From assembly GCF_003149245.1 (NCBI RefSeq), contig NZ_QGDL01000004.1, positions 248,001-312,000 on the forward strand: a stretch of 64,000 bases of DNA, in the 5' to 3' direction. The first letter of the stretch is position 1. Each line of letters opens with the position of its first letter. The translations under genes and the position numbers were made by a program. The notes beneath the pieces are model-generated. The model saw only the letters and a program-made list of their open reading frames with translations, had not been told where the DNA came from and did no database searches. Positions 8,260 to 17,618 of the stretch are shown in pieces. The DNA is from Faecalicatena orotica (GTDB lineage Bacteria; Bacillota; Clostridia; Lachnospirales; Lachnospiraceae).

Positions 8260-10032
8260 TTAGTTTTCCCTCTTTGGCACGACAAGCGTTATCGTTGTGC
8301 CTTTTTCCTCTTCGCTGAATATATTGATTCCGTAATCCAGTCCATAGATTAGTTTGATCCTGTCATCCACATTCCCAATCCCGATTCCTGTGAAATGCTC
8401 ACTTTTCCGGTTTTCTTTTTTATGGAGCGCCATGAGCTGTTCTGTCCTGATTCCGACTCCGTTGTCGGTGATGTCAAACTTCAGGTTTCCCCCTGTCTCT
8501 TTTACAAATACCTGAATCCGGCCTGTCCTGCCCTCAGGAAAAGCATGGAAAAAGGCGTTCTCTACAAATGGCTGCAGGATCAGCTTCGGTACCTTATAGT
8601 GATTGCACTGGGGCATCACAAAGAATTCTACCTTTATGGCATCTCCATAGCGTGCCTGATTGATCAGCACGTAATTGTTCAGATTTTCTATTTCCTGCCC
8701 TACTGTTACGAATTCATCCGAATTGCTGATCACATTTCTCAAAAGAGAAATAAATGCATCTATTACTTTCGTGGATTTTCCGGCATCTCCCTGCCAGATG
8801 AGCCATTTGATGCTCGCCAGCGTATTATACATGTAATGCGGGTTTATCTGCATCTGGAGCGCATGGATCTCTGCAGTACGCTTATCTTCCTGAACCCGGA
8901 TCAGCTGGGTGATATATTTATCGAGTTCATCCACCATCCTGTTGTATGTTTCCGACACTTCCCGCACTTCATAAGTCCCCTCCACCGGTACGTGTCCCTT
9001 GAAATCATTATCCTTCGAATTCTTCATAGCCTTCACAAGAACACCCAGAGGCTTGGCCTGCTGCCTTAGAAAATAAATCAACAGACAAACAACTGCTGCC
9101 GAAATCAGTAACGTAAGCAGCACGAGATTATTCACATTGTAGTGTTCCTTAAAAGCCTCATCCGGATTAATGATTCCAACAATCTTATAGTTCGTGCTCT
9201 GCAGTTTCTGCATCAGGTATGTGCGGATGCTTCCGCTCTTTTTAATTTCTTTCCGGTCTTCCTCTTGTCCGGTCATGGCTGCAACAACTTCGTCAAGCTC
9301 CTGGTACACTGTATTCCCTGATTCGAAGAACTCCCTGTTATCAGACGATATAACTTCATTATCCTGATTCAGCAGCACAATATCACTCGTTCTGGATGTA
9401 AAATGACTGTACATCCTGCGGATATCACTTTCCTTAATTGTAATAAACGCAATTGCATCCGCGTACCCCGTATTACTGTAGGACCAGGCCTTAGCCATCA
9501 TAACAACCGGCTCACTCTTCATGACATTCGTAAAGCCGGATGGTTCATATTTACATATAATTTTATTCATATTGGCTCTTGCCGCTTCCGCCACCCGACT
9601 GTTCCAGATTTCATCCTTTTCGGATGCAAAGATATCTGATTTACTGCACAGGTAACTTTTCCCGTCCTGCCCCAGAATGAAGACACTGATTTCATTGTAA
9701 TCGGTTATCTTTGAATTTTTCAGCTGCTCATTCAGAAGATACCGGTTTTCCATCACGGCTGTTTCATCCTTCTGTACCTTCGTAAGATATGTCTCCATAT
9801 TTTCATTGCCGCTTATGGCGGACATAATATCTGTCATATCCCGGTAAAAATCATAGAATTCACTATCAATCTGGCTGAAAATCTTTTGCTGGGACTCGGC
9901 AAAATTATCTACAAAAACCTTTTTGGAAATGGTGATATTTACGACACTGAGCAATACCGCCAGTATCACAATACCGATGATTACGGTTCCCACTACTTTA
10001 AACAACAGGCTGTTTGCATGTATCTTCTTCAT
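8260..10032 (-). CDS. YesM-type sensor histidine kinase
   Basis: A 590-residue membrane histidine kinase. TM1 (about 10-32) and TM2 (about 303-325, LVLLTLLISAAVVCLLIYFL) frame an extracytoplasmic Cache-like sensor. A HAMP segment follows, then the His_kinase domain with QMQINPHYMYNTLASIKWL (phospho-His in NPHYMYN). The HATPase_c domain has the N box PFVENAFFHAF and the G boxes DNGVGI and GIGIGNVDDRI. Its ATG overlaps the TGA of the upstream response regulator (ATGA), so the pair is translationally coupled. The neighbouring ABC genes suggest it senses an extracellular sugar or the binding-protein complex and controls that importer. It is the last gene of the operon. Confidence 0.95.
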   Translation of the reverse strand: MKKIHANSLLFKVVGTVIIGIVILAVLLSVVNITISKKVFVDNFAESQQKIFSQIDSEFYDFYRDMTDIMSAISGNENMETYLTKVQKDETAVMENRYLLNEQLKNSKITDYNEISVFILGQDGKSYLCSKSDIFASEKDEIWNSRVAEAARANMNKIICKYEPSGFTNVMKSEPVVMMAKAWSYSNTGYADAIAFITIKESDIRRMYSHFTSRTSDIVLLNQDNEVISSDNREFFESGNTVYQELDEVVAAMTGQEEDRKEIKKSGSIRTYLMQKLQSTNYKIVGIINPDEAFKEHYNVNNLVLLTLLISAAVVCLLIYFLRQQAKPLGVLVKAMKNSKDNDFKGHVPVEGTYEVREVSETYNRMVDELDKYITQLIRVQEDKRTAEIHALQMQINPHYMYNTLASIKWLIWQGDAGKSTKVIDAFISLLRNVISNSDEFVTVGQEIENLNNYVLINQARYGDAIKVEFFVMPQCNHYKVPKLILQPFVENAFFHAFPEGRTGRIQVFVKETGGNLKFDITDNGVGIRTEQLMALHKKENRKSEHFTGIGIGNVDDRIKLIYGLDYGINIFSEEEKGTTITLVVPKREN

Positions 10033-11567
10033 CGTTCCCTTAGTTTTTCCCTTCTTCTGAAACCACTGGGTGTATCCCCTGTCATTTTCTTAAACACCCT
10101 GCAGAAATAGCTGTGTTCCGAGTAGCCTGCCGCGCATCCGATTTCAGCAATTGACATATCGCTCTCCCTTAAGAGATTCATGGCATGCTCAATTCTTAAC
10201 TTGTTCAGGTATTCATTGAATCCTTCTTTTGCCGTCTGGCTAAAATACGAGGACAGGTAGTGATAGCTAAGCCCGAACTGTTCTGCGATATCAGACAGGT
10301 CGAGGGGCTCCTGATAATGGGATGCCACATATTGCTTCATTGCTATAATACGCCCGTCGTCTGCACTGCAGTTCTGTTCCAGAATCAGTTTCAGACCGGA
10401 TATGATCTGATCCAGCGCCTCCTCAAAGCGATCCAGCCACACAGCCTCATCCAACATTGCAAAATACTTTTCTTTCAGGCTGTCACTGTCTATTGAAAAA
10501 TGATTCTCGAGTTCAATCAGATAATTATACAGAAGATTCCGCGCAAGATTCTTAAGCCTCTCCTCCTCCATCTGGCACTTCAGAAGATATCTCACATATT
10601 CCTCAAACATTTCCAGCGCTTCTCCATGATGCCGCTGGCTTAAAAGTCTCGTATAAGTCTCGAATTCAAATCTTCTGACAGCCCCGTCTTCCTGATAGCC
10701 CTTTGTGATAAGCAGATGCCTTTCCGGATAATAGAAGGCACGCGCCATCTCCTTTGTCACTTCCTGCCGGTAATGACGCCGCATCTCCTGCTTGTCGGTA
10801 AAGTTCAGGCTCAACACAAGGAATGCCCGGGGATAGGCACGGCATATCCGCCCTGACACATCTTCTGCGTCTGTTATGACCGCCTGTTCATCCTTCCTGC
10901 GGTAATTGATAATGACACAGAGAATTCCTTCATTCAAAAATACCGGAAGTGTAACATAATCCTCTTTTTCTTTATAATATGATACCAGCATATTCTGTAC
11001 AGAAGACATCTCCTCCTTGCGCCGTCCCGCCGCCTCTCTGACATTCAGCGCCAGCAGGCGGAAAAACGTATGTGGGAAACACTGTGAAAAAGTTACTTCA
11101 TCAAGCTTTTCCTGAAAACCCAGCAGAAATTTCTCCGCCTGACCGGCAAACGGTACTTCCTTTCTGGAGTTCAGCTGAAAACCGGGGATCCGGTCAACCG
11201 CCTTATGCAGCGTATTCAGCAGAATTTCCGGGTTGAGGGTCGGTTTCAGGACATAGTCCGCTGCCCCGTTTAACAGGGTCGCTTTTACATATTCAAACTT
11301 ATCGTAACTGCTTAATATGATAAGCTGTATGTCAGGGTAGCGTTTCCCCATAATATCTGAAAACTCAATCCCGTCAATAACAGGCATGACAATATCGGTA
11401 AGCACGATATGAGGTTTTCTTTCCTCCACCAAAAGGAGGCCCTCCTGACCGTTGGATGCCTCTCCAACGATCTGAAAGCCCTCTTTTTCCCATTCCAGCA
11501 TATGCTTCATTCCCTGACGCATGATAAACTCGTCATCTATGATCAGTACTCTGCAATAATCATCCAT
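10029..11567 (-). CDS. YesN-type response regulator (REC-AraC)
   Basis: A 512-residue response regulator. The N-terminal receiver has IIDDE at 9-13 and phospho-acceptor Asp58 in HIVLTDIVMP. A middle region of unclear fold links to a C-terminal AraC-type double helix-turn-helix (about 415-512: DLSDIAEQFGLSYHYLSSYF, then IAEIGCAAGYSEHSYFCRVF). It is the partner of the YesM kinase encoded next and lies 40 bp after the second permease. Such pairs activate adjacent carbohydrate ABC operons in Firmicutes; here it sits inside the operon it probably controls. Confidence 0.95.
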   Translation of the reverse strand: MDDYCRVLIIDDEFIMRQGMKHMLEWEKEGFQIVGEASNGQEGLLLVEERKPHIVLTDIVMPVIDGIEFSDIMGKRYPDIQLIILSSYDKFEYVKATLLNGAADYVLKPTLNPEILLNTLHKAVDRIPGFQLNSRKEVPFAGQAEKFLLGFQEKLDEVTFSQCFPHTFFRLLALNVREAAGRRKEEMSSVQNMLVSYYKEKEDYVTLPVFLNEGILCVIINYRRKDEQAVITDAEDVSGRICRAYPRAFLVLSLNFTDKQEMRRHYRQEVTKEMARAFYYPERHLLITKGYQEDGAVRRFEFETYTRLLSQRHHGEALEMFEEYVRYLLKCQMEEERLKNLARNLLYNYLIELENHFSIDSDSLKEKYFAMLDEAVWLDRFEEALDQIISGLKLILEQNCSADDGRIIAMKQYVASHYQEPLDLSDIAEQFGLSYHYLSSYFSQTAKEGFNEYLNKLRIEHAMNLLRESDMSIAEIGCAAGYSEHSYFCRVFKKMTGDTPSGFRRREKLRER

Positions 11568-11607
11568 TTAAAATCACCGCCCGGTTTTTTGCGTAATCTA
11601 TGGCCGT

Positions 11608-12456
11608 CTAGCCTTTCACAGACCCTGTCATGCCGGCAACAAACTGTTTCTGCATTAAGAAGAAAATAAGCGCCGTCGGTATGGTAGCGATCACAACTGC
11701 TGTCATTATCATACCATAATCCGGTGTATATGAGGACCCCATTGCAGAAATTACAAGAGGAAGTGTTCTCTTTTCCGGTGACTGTAAGGCAATCAGGGGC
11801 CAGAGGTAATTATTCCAGCTTGTCATAAAAGTAACAACAATGGCTGCTGCATAGCATGATTTGTTAGTCGGCATGAATATCCGGAAGAATATCCCAGCTT
11901 CTCCGAGACCGTCGATCCTTGCAGCCTCAATCAGCTCTTTCGGAAAACTCTGTGTATTCTGCCTGAAAAAGAAGATCAGGAATGCAGTGGCAATTGCGAT
12001 GATGATGACTGCCATTGGTGTATTCAAAGCGATTACTTTCAAAGGTCCCATGCTGTTGAATTTACTAAACAGCCTGAATAACGGTACCATGAGTGCTGCG
12101 AACGGTATCATCATGGATAAAAGGATCAGGCTGAAGACCCTTTCCCTCGCCCTGGATTTATAAATGACAAATGCATAGCCTGCCGCCGAAGAAACAACCA
12201 TTGCCAGAATGGTCGTCACAACTGCGATCAGAAGTGAGTTTTTAAAGGCCGCGGTATACTGGAGGTCTGATGCAAGCAGCGTCTTCAGATTTTCAAAAAA
12301 ATAGCCGCCGGGCATTAACGTCCCTTTTGTAACATCCACAGACTGGTTGGTGGATGCGATGATCATCCAGAAAATAGGAAATACCGATACAATCGATGCA
12401 ATCGTCAGAAACACATATTGTAAGACACGTAATACCTTTTTACTCATTCTTATCAC
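11608..12456 (-). CDS. Sugar ABC transporter permease, MalG/UgpE-like (CUT1)
   Basis: A 282-residue inner-membrane permease with about six TM segments. The cytoplasmic EAA loop for ATPase contact is present as ELIEAARIDGLGEAGIFFRIFMP. It overlaps the upstream permease gene by 17 bp, typical of paired CUT1 permeases that form a heterodimer. No ATPase gene is in this operon, so the importer probably uses a shared MsmX-type ATPase encoded elsewhere, as is known for CUT1 systems of Firmicutes. Confidence 0.94.
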   Translation of the reverse strand: MIRMSKKVLRVLQYVFLTIASIVSVFPIFWMIIASTNQSVDVTKGTLMPGGYFFENLKTLLASDLQYTAAFKNSLLIAVVTTILAMVVSSAAGYAFVIYKSRARERVFSLILLSMMIPFAALMVPLFRLFSKFNSMGPLKVIALNTPMAVIIIAIATAFLIFFFRQNTQSFPKELIEAARIDGLGEAGIFFRIFMPTNKSCYAAAIVVTFMTSWNNYLWPLIALQSPEKRTLPLVISAMGSSYTPDYGMIMTAVVIATIPTALIFFLMQKQFVAGMTGSVKG

Positions 12457-13333
12457 CTACTTTCAGCTGAATAAAAGACAGTACCATGATCATGATTACG
12501 ATGACATAGGAAACTGCTGCCGCGTATCCGAAATCCGGCGAGTACTTAAACAGGATATTATAAATATACTGCGAGATCGTAATTGTCGCATTGGCCGGTC
12601 CGCCCTGTGTGATGTTCATCGGCTCATCAAACAGCTGCAGTGTACCGATCGTGGAGTTGATCGTCGTAAAAAGGATGATCGGTTTAAGCATAGGTAGTGT
12701 GATACTCTTAAATTTCTGTAAAGCCCCGGCGCCGTCGATCTCCGCCGCCTCATAAATAGAATCATCGATTCCCTGCAGGCCGGAGAGGTAGAATACCATA
12801 TTGTAACCGGTCCACCGCCACGTAATTGCAAGTATGATCAGAATCTTGGCCCACACCGGGTCCGTGATCCAGGAAATCGGCTCCGCGATCACATGCAGAT
12901 TCATCAGGAGTACATTTACAAAGCCGTCTGTCGCAAACAGGCTCTTGAAAATAATCGAATATGCAACCAGTGAAGTCACGCAGGGCAGAAAGATCGCTGT
13001 TCTGAACAGGCCTTTAAACTTCAGCCGCTTACTGTTCAGCATAGATGAAATCGCCAGTGCCAAAAGGATCATGATCGGCACCTGCACGACCAGATAAATC
13101 AGTGTGTTAAACAGCGCTTTTCTGAATGTGGTGTCCGTAAGCAGCCTCTTATAGTTTTTAATACCTGCAAAGGCCAGTTTATTTCCTGTACCTGTCTCAA
13201 ATGAAGTGATAAATGCCTGTATCATCGGGTAGAATACAAATGCAACTATTAATATGATGCTGGGGATGATAAACACCCACGCCCTCCGGTTGAGCCGGGG
13301 GCTCATTTCTTTCTTAACGACTGGTCCCGCCAC
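12440..13333 (-). CDS. Sugar ABC transporter permease, MalF/UgpA-like (CUT1)
   Basis: The first permease of the pair, about 297 residues from the start preferred here. Six hydrophobic segments are seen, with the EAA loop at YEAAEIDGAGALQKFKSITLPML. The frame is open upstream to a GTG at 13372, but that codon sits inside a hairpin. A GTG at 13333 with GAGGG eight bases upstream fits better and gives an N-terminus of MAGPVVKKEMSPRLNRR. It lies between the binding protein and the second permease. Confidence 0.93.
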   Translation of the reverse strand: MAGPVVKKEMSPRLNRRAWVFIIPSIILIVAFVFYPMIQAFITSFETGTGNKLAFAGIKNYKRLLTDTTFRKALFNTLIYLVVQVPIMILLALAISSMLNSKRLKFKGLFRTAIFLPCVTSLVAYSIIFKSLFATDGFVNVLLMNLHVIAEPISWITDPVWAKILIILAITWRWTGYNMVFYLSGLQGIDDSIYEAAEIDGAGALQKFKSITLPMLKPIILFTTINSTIGTLQLFDEPMNITQGGPANATITISQYIYNILFKYSPDFGYAAAVSYVIVIMIMVLSFIQLKVGDKNE

Positions 13334-13357
13334 GTCTTTCCCTCGCTTTCTTACATG

Positions 13358-13394
13358 ACAGCAGCCATTCACCCTAAAAGTAAATGGCTGCTGT
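13358..13394 (-). promoter_or_regulatory. Intercistronic hairpin between binding protein and permease
   Basis: A perfect 12-bp inverted repeat (ACAGCAGCCATT / AATGGCTGCTGT) starts 20 bp after the stop of the binding-protein gene. No T run follows it on the minus strand. Such hairpins after binding-protein genes usually protect the 3' end of the upstream mRNA, so that the binding protein is made in excess over the permeases. Confidence 0.65.
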
Positions 13395-13413
13395 TGTTAT
13401 TAGGATGATGCCA

Positions 13414-14724
13414 TTATTGAGCTACTGCTGCTTCAACCTGTGTCTGGTAATCTGCAAGTGTTTTATCCATATCAGCCCCGCCCATAATTGCCTGCACAGC
13501 CTCTGTCATCATATCTTCTATTGCATATGTATCTTCTCCGTAATTTACAGACGGAACTTCATTTGTCCACTCTGCAAAGTCACCGAATATCTCCTGTCCG
13601 CCATAAAAATCTACACCCTTGCTGTAATTTTCAGCCTCACTTGATGCCTTCAGCGTACTTACAAGGTTGATATCCACTGCAAGCTGATTCATCAGGTCGA
13701 TATTGGATGCAAATGTTTCTTTCAGAAATTCTTTTGCGGTATCTTCATGTCCAACATTTTTCAGGACATACCAGCCGGCGCCGCCGATAGAGGAAGCATT
13801 GACGGAATCTGCATTTTCAGCCATTTTCGGGAATGCAGCGACTGCCCATTTACCGCTCTGGTCCTCTGCTTTCATCACAGATGGTGATATCCAGCAGCCT
13901 GTCGGCACGGAAGCAACTTCTCCATTGTTAAATGCTCCTACGAACTGGTCCCAGTCAGATGTTGTCTTTGTAATCCCTGCGTCAACCAGATTTTTGTAAG
14001 TCGTGATTGCATCTTTCAGTGCCTGATTGTCAGCGATATCTACCTTACCGTCTGCATCCGTATACCATGCGCCTGCACTCTGGAGCATCATACGGATCTG
14101 TCCCAGGTCACTCGGATCCAGTGTCAGCATGGCTTTCCCGGTTTTTTCTTTCACTGCTTTTCCAATCTCAATATATTTATCCCATGTCAGGCCATTCATA
14201 TCGTCCTGTGTGTATCCCGCCTCTTCGATCAGGTCCGTGCGGTAAAACATAGCCGCCACCCCACTGTCAAACGGGACTCCATACATCTTTCCGTCAATCT
14301 GGTTTACCCCTGTCTTGTACTCCGCAAAATCGCCGGCAGACGCTATATCAGATAAGTCTGAAAAATCGTCCTGGTATGCATTCAGATATCCCTGAATCCT
14401 GTAATCCTCGATCAGAACGATATCCGGCAGGCCGTCATAGGAGCCTGATGAAAGACTTGTGTTCAGCTTTGCTACAATATCATCCTGAGCCATAGTCACC
14501 ACTTCTACATCCACATCAGGATTCTTTGCGGCATATATTTCCTTTGCCTCGTTTGCGGCCTTGATATTAAAGGACTCATCCCATGCCCAGATTGTAAGCT
14601 TATCCTCGCTCTTGGCCGATGTATCCTTAGAGTCCGCCTCTTTGCTGTCTGATCCTGAACAGGCCATAAGCCCGATCGTCATGGCTCCTGCCAGCAGGAT
14701 TGCCAGTACCTTCTTCATTTTCAT
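13414..14724 (-). CDS. ABC sugar-binding lipoprotein (CUT1)
   Basis: A 436-residue extracellular solute-binding protein of family 1. The lipoprotein signal peptide ends at the lipobox LMAC|SGSDSK (Cys22), and a Ser/Asp/Lys-rich linker follows. The mature part has the type-I sugar-binder pattern (LTIWAWDESFN strand, later YGVPFDSGVAAMFYRTDL). It is the first gene of the operon binding protein-permease-permease-YesN-YesM, with RBS AAAGGAGG eight bases before the ATG. The substrate is not readable from the sequence; an oligosaccharide is likely for this family. Confidence 0.94.
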   Translation of the reverse strand: MKMKKVLAILLAGAMTIGLMACSGSDSKEADSKDTSAKSEDKLTIWAWDESFNIKAANEAKEIYAAKNPDVDVEVVTMAQDDIVAKLNTSLSSGSYDGLPDIVLIEDYRIQGYLNAYQDDFSDLSDIASAGDFAEYKTGVNQIDGKMYGVPFDSGVAAMFYRTDLIEEAGYTQDDMNGLTWDKYIEIGKAVKEKTGKAMLTLDPSDLGQIRMMLQSAGAWYTDADGKVDIADNQALKDAITTYKNLVDAGITKTTSDWDQFVGAFNNGEVASVPTGCWISPSVMKAEDQSGKWAVAAFPKMAENADSVNASSIGGAGWYVLKNVGHEDTAKEFLKETFASNIDLMNQLAVDINLVSTLKASSEAENYSKGVDFYGGQEIFGDFAEWTNEVPSVNYGEDTYAIEDMMTEAVQAIMGGADMDKTLADYQTQVEAAVAQ

Positions 14725-15007
14725 TACAACATCCTCCTTTTCTCTTCCAATACGCCTCTGCGTATTTCATGTTTATACTTTACCATCAGGGCATAGAAAA
14801 CTCATAGGAATATCTTTTTCTAAATTTTACAATATTTATGGAATTAACTGGTGATAAAAGTTAAGAATTGAAGATTTTTTCTGAATTTGGACTTTTTTAA
14901 GATTTTACATCTTGTTCCGGTTAAATCAAATAAGCATATTCAAAAAACCTGCAGTCAGGTTACCTGAATATGCTTACGTTCATAGAAATATTCGTATACA
15001 TAAAGTT
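14725..15007. other. Intergenic region, operon promoter area
   Basis: A 283-bp gap, AT-rich. It holds the leader of the binding-protein operon (a TATAAA at about 14771-14776 on the minus strand is a possible -10, without a clear -35) and the terminator of the S4-domain gene. No coding sequence is seen. Confidence 0.5.
14931..14977 (-). terminator. Terminator of rqcP
   Basis: A long stem AAGCATATTCA / TGAATATGCTT encloses a second hairpin (AACCTG-ACTG-CAGGTT on the minus strand) directly followed by TTTT. It lies 31 bp beyond the stop codon of the S4-domain gene. Confidence 0.7.
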
Positions 15008-15247
15008 TTATAAATATCTGAAGAGTTCTTTCGCCTCTTCTTTTTTCGTTGTGTCCTGAATATCCAGCACCTCTGCCTTAACAGTCTTTGTTCCAAACTG
15101 GATTTCAATAATATCCCCCGGCTTCACTTTCACGGACGCCTTTGCCACGGTTCCGTTGACAAGCACTCTCCCTGCATCACACGCTTCATTCGCAACACTG
15201 CGTCTCTTGATAAGCCGTGAAACTTTTAAAAACTTATCTAACCTCAT
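15008..15247 (-). CDS. rqcP: S4-domain RNA-binding protein RqcP (YabO/HslR-like)
   Basis: A 79-residue protein that is almost entirely one S4 RNA-binding domain (MRLDKFLKVSRLIKRRSVANEA, then AGRVLVNGTVAK and GDIIEIQFGTK). Length and pattern match Bacillus YabO, now known as RqcP, which works with RqcH on stalled 50S ribosomal subunits to add alanine tails in ribosome quality control. It lies just after hup on the same strand, a common arrangement in Clostridia. A hairpin separates the two genes. The RBS GGAAGGA precedes the start. Confidence 0.88.
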   Translation of the reverse strand: MRLDKFLKVSRLIKRRSVANEACDAGRVLVNGTVAKASVKVKPGDIIEIQFGTKTVKAEVLDIQDTTKKEEAKELFRYL

Positions 15248-15263
15248 ACTTTATCCTTCCATT

Positions 15264-15304
15264 AATAAAAGCACTTATAATGCATACATTACAAGTGCTT
15301 TTTC
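15264..15304 (-). terminator. Intrinsic terminator between hup and rqcP
   Basis: AAAAGCACTTATAATG / CATTACAAGTGCTTTT forms a 16-base near-perfect stem flanked by A and T runs, so it could work in both directions. It lies 30 bp after the hup stop codon and 17 bp before rqcP. Confidence 0.75.
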
Positions 15305-15334
15305 ATGTGTTTTATCTTATTGATTCAATAGCAA

Positions 15335-15610
15335 TTAAGCGTTAACAGCGTCTTTTAAAGCTTTTCCAGCTTTGAATTTCGGTGCCTTGCATGCATCAAT
15401 CTTCATTGTCTTGCCTGTCTGAGGATTTCTTCCTTCTCTTGCTGCTCTTTCGCTTACTTCGAATGTACCAAATCCTACTAACTGTACTTTATCGCCTTTT
15501 TTTAACTGCTCGGATACCACGTCGATAAAAGCCTTTAATGCTTTTTCAGAGTCTTTCTTAGAAATTTCTGCACTTTCTGCAATAGCTGCTACTAATTCTG
15601 TTTTGTTCAT
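15335..15610 (-). CDS. hup: HU family DNA-binding protein
   Basis: A 91-residue histone-like nucleoid protein that bends and compacts DNA as a dimer. The start is [20 protein letters not shown] at 15610, with GAGGAGG seven bases upstream; the frame is open further upstream but without RBS. The signature [20 protein letters not shown] covers the beta arm, with RNPQTGK holding the intercalating Pro. The C-terminus [14 protein letters not shown] is normal. It is probably highly expressed as its own transcript that stops at the following hairpin. Confidence 0.97.
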   Translation of the reverse strand: MNKTELVAAIAESAEISKKDSEKALKAFIDVVSEQLKKGDKVQLVGFGTFEVSERAAREGRNPQTGKTMKIDACKAPKFKAGKALKDAVNA

Positions 15611-15788
15611 GGATAAATTCCTCCTCTTTATTGTACTAGAATATAATATTCTACAGTTTAGCAAAGGCTTTCATGTACTGGCGTTCACATGTTTTGCCCT
15701 TATGTACTGTTATAACTGTTTCATATATTTTTGTCAAGGATTTTTCCCGTATTTGCGCGCTTTTAGGCACTTTTTTAGGGTTTTTTAA

Positions 15789-15822
15789 GATTTTCCAGCC
15801 AGGGTGCTCCGGCTGGAAAATT
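15789..15822. promoter_or_regulatory. Hairpin between phosphoglucomutase and hup
   Basis: ATTTTCCAGCC / GGCTGGAAAAT forms an 11-bp stem 18 bp after the phosphoglucomutase stop. The A/T ends are in the wrong order for a classic terminator (T before the stem, A after), so it may be an mRNA-end hairpin. The 229-bp gap otherwise holds the hup promoter area. Confidence 0.4.
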
Positions 15823-15839
15823 ATTCCTGACACGATATG

Positions 15840-17570
15840 TTACATCATCTTATCAATCATGGCAAGAACTTCTTTGCCCATCTGTTCTGATTTGGCATCT
15901 GCATCTTCCAGAGAAGTGCCTTTTACGCCATAGTAGAACTTCACTTTCGGTTCTGTTCCGGATGGTCTTACGCATAACCATGCATCGTCTGTCAAATCGT
16001 AATAAAGAACATTGGAATTCGGAAGTCCGGTTCCAGTTACTTCACCTGTCTCCATGTCTTTGATTGTGTCAGCCTTGTAATCTCTTGCCTTTAATACTTT
16101 ATATCCTGCAATCTCCATCGGTGGATTCTTGCGCAGTGTCTCCAGGATCTCCTGAATCTTAGCCAGTCCCTCGATACCCTTCAGCGTAATCGCCTGAATA
16201 TCGTCTTTGTAATATCCATAACGGTCATACAGTGCAATCATGGCATCCCACAGGTTCATTCCCAGTGTCTTATAATAAGCTGCCGCCTCACAGAGTGCCA
16301 TTGTAGCAACGATAGCATCCTTGTCCCTTGCATGGGTACCGATCAGGCAGCCATAGCTTTCTTCGAATCCGAATAAATATTCACCCTTACCGCTTGTCTC
16401 AAATCCGAGTATCTGCTGTCCGATAAACTTAAATCCGGTAAGGACCTCGATCAGTCCTGCATCATAATACTTTGCGATCGCGTCTGCCATATTGGAAGTT
16501 ACGATTGTCTTGATCAGATATCCGTCTTCCGGCAGGCCTTTCAGCTCTTTTCTCTCTCCGATCTCATAGTCAGCAAGCAGGCAGCCTGACATATTCCCTG
16601 TCAGATCATGGTAAACGCCATCCTTGTCCTTCACGCGGACGCCGAGCCGGTCAGCATCCGGGTCGGTAGCCAGCACGATGTCTGCATCTACTTCTTTTGC
16701 CAGCTTCAGTCCCAGCTCAAATGCTTCAGCAGCCTCTGGATTCGGATAGGATACAGTCGGGAACTCTCCATCCGGCAGTTCCTGTTCTTTTACTACATAA
16801 ACATTTTCAAACCCAAGCTCTTTTAAGATGCGGCGGGCCGGGATATTACCGGTGCCGTGCAGCGGGCTGTACACAATCTTCAGGTCCTTGCCCACAGCGT
16901 CGATGGCATCCTGATGGAGAACCTGCTTTTTAAGCTCTGCTATGTAGGCATCATCAACATCTGCACCAATGACTTCATACAGTCCGGCAGCCTTTGCTTC
17001 CTCCAGGCTCATGGTCTTCATCGTGGTATAGTCTTCCACTGCCTTTACCTCATCCATGATTCCTTTGTCATGAGGTGGTGTGATCTGTGCGCCGTCTTCC
17101 CAATACACTTTGTATCCGTTATATTCCGGCGGGTTATGGCTGGCTGTGATATTGATTCCTGCGATGCATCCTAACTTCCTCACTGCATAGGACAGCTCCG
17201 GTGTAGGGCGCAGGGACTCGAATACATAGGATTTAATCCCGTTCGCAGCCAGACATAATGCCGCTTCGTCTGCAAATTCAGGTGACATGCGGCGTGAATC
17301 GTATGCGATTGCAACGCCTTTTCCCGCATTGCCACTTTTCATAATATAATTCGCCAGACCCTGTGTTGCCTTTCTGACGGTATAAATATTCATACGGTTG
17401 GTTCCTGCCCCGATAATTCCACGAAGCCCTGCCGTACCAAACTCCAGATCTGTGTAAAAACGCTCTTTAATCTCGTTATCATCCTCTGCAATGCTTCTCA
17501 GTTCTGCCTTTGTGTCCTCATCAAAATATGGGTTGGCTAACCATTCCTCGTATCTCTCTTTGTAATCCAT
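15840..17570 (-). CDS. pgcA: Phosphoglucomutase / phospho-sugar mutase
   Basis: A 576-residue alpha-D-phosphohexomutase interconverting glucose-1-phosphate and glucose-6-phosphate (and probably mannose phosphates) in the cytoplasm. The phosphoserine loop TASHNPPEYNGYK has the catalytic Ser144. The magnesium loop is ATDPDADRLG with Asp303/305/307, the sugar-binding loop is FGFEESYGCL, and the C-terminal phosphate site is RPSGTEPKVKFYY. Length and order match Bacillus PgcA. It lies behind the CotS-like gene on the same strand with its own RBS (AGGAGG). Confidence 0.95.
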   Translation of the reverse strand: MDYKERYEEWLANPYFDEDTKAELRSIAEDDNEIKERFYTDLEFGTAGLRGIIGAGTNRMNIYTVRKATQGLANYIMKSGNAGKGVAIAYDSRRMSPEFADEAALCLAANGIKSYVFESLRPTPELSYAVRKLGCIAGINITASHNPPEYNGYKVYWEDGAQITPPHDKGIMDEVKAVEDYTTMKTMSLEEAKAAGLYEVIGADVDDAYIAELKKQVLHQDAIDAVGKDLKIVYSPLHGTGNIPARRILKELGFENVYVVKEQELPDGEFPTVSYPNPEAAEAFELGLKLAKEVDADIVLATDPDADRLGVRVKDKDGVYHDLTGNMSGCLLADYEIGERKELKGLPEDGYLIKTIVTSNMADAIAKYYDAGLIEVLTGFKFIGQQILGFETSGKGEYLFGFEESYGCLIGTHARDKDAIVATMALCEAAAYYKTLGMNLWDAMIALYDRYGYYKDDIQAITLKGIEGLAKIQEILETLRKNPPMEIAGYKVLKARDYKADTIKDMETGEVTGTGLPNSNVLYYDLTDDAWLCVRPSGTEPKVKFYYGVKGTSLEDADAKSEQMGKEVLAMIDKMM

Positions 17571-17618
17571 ACTGGTACCTCCTGCCTTAATTGTATGTTC
17601 CTATTATACAACAGGCAG

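Noticed and set aside
13334-13372. Upstream extension of the first permease to a GTG at 13372
   Set aside because: The codon sits inside a perfect intercistronic hairpin and has no RBS; the GTG at 13333 has one.
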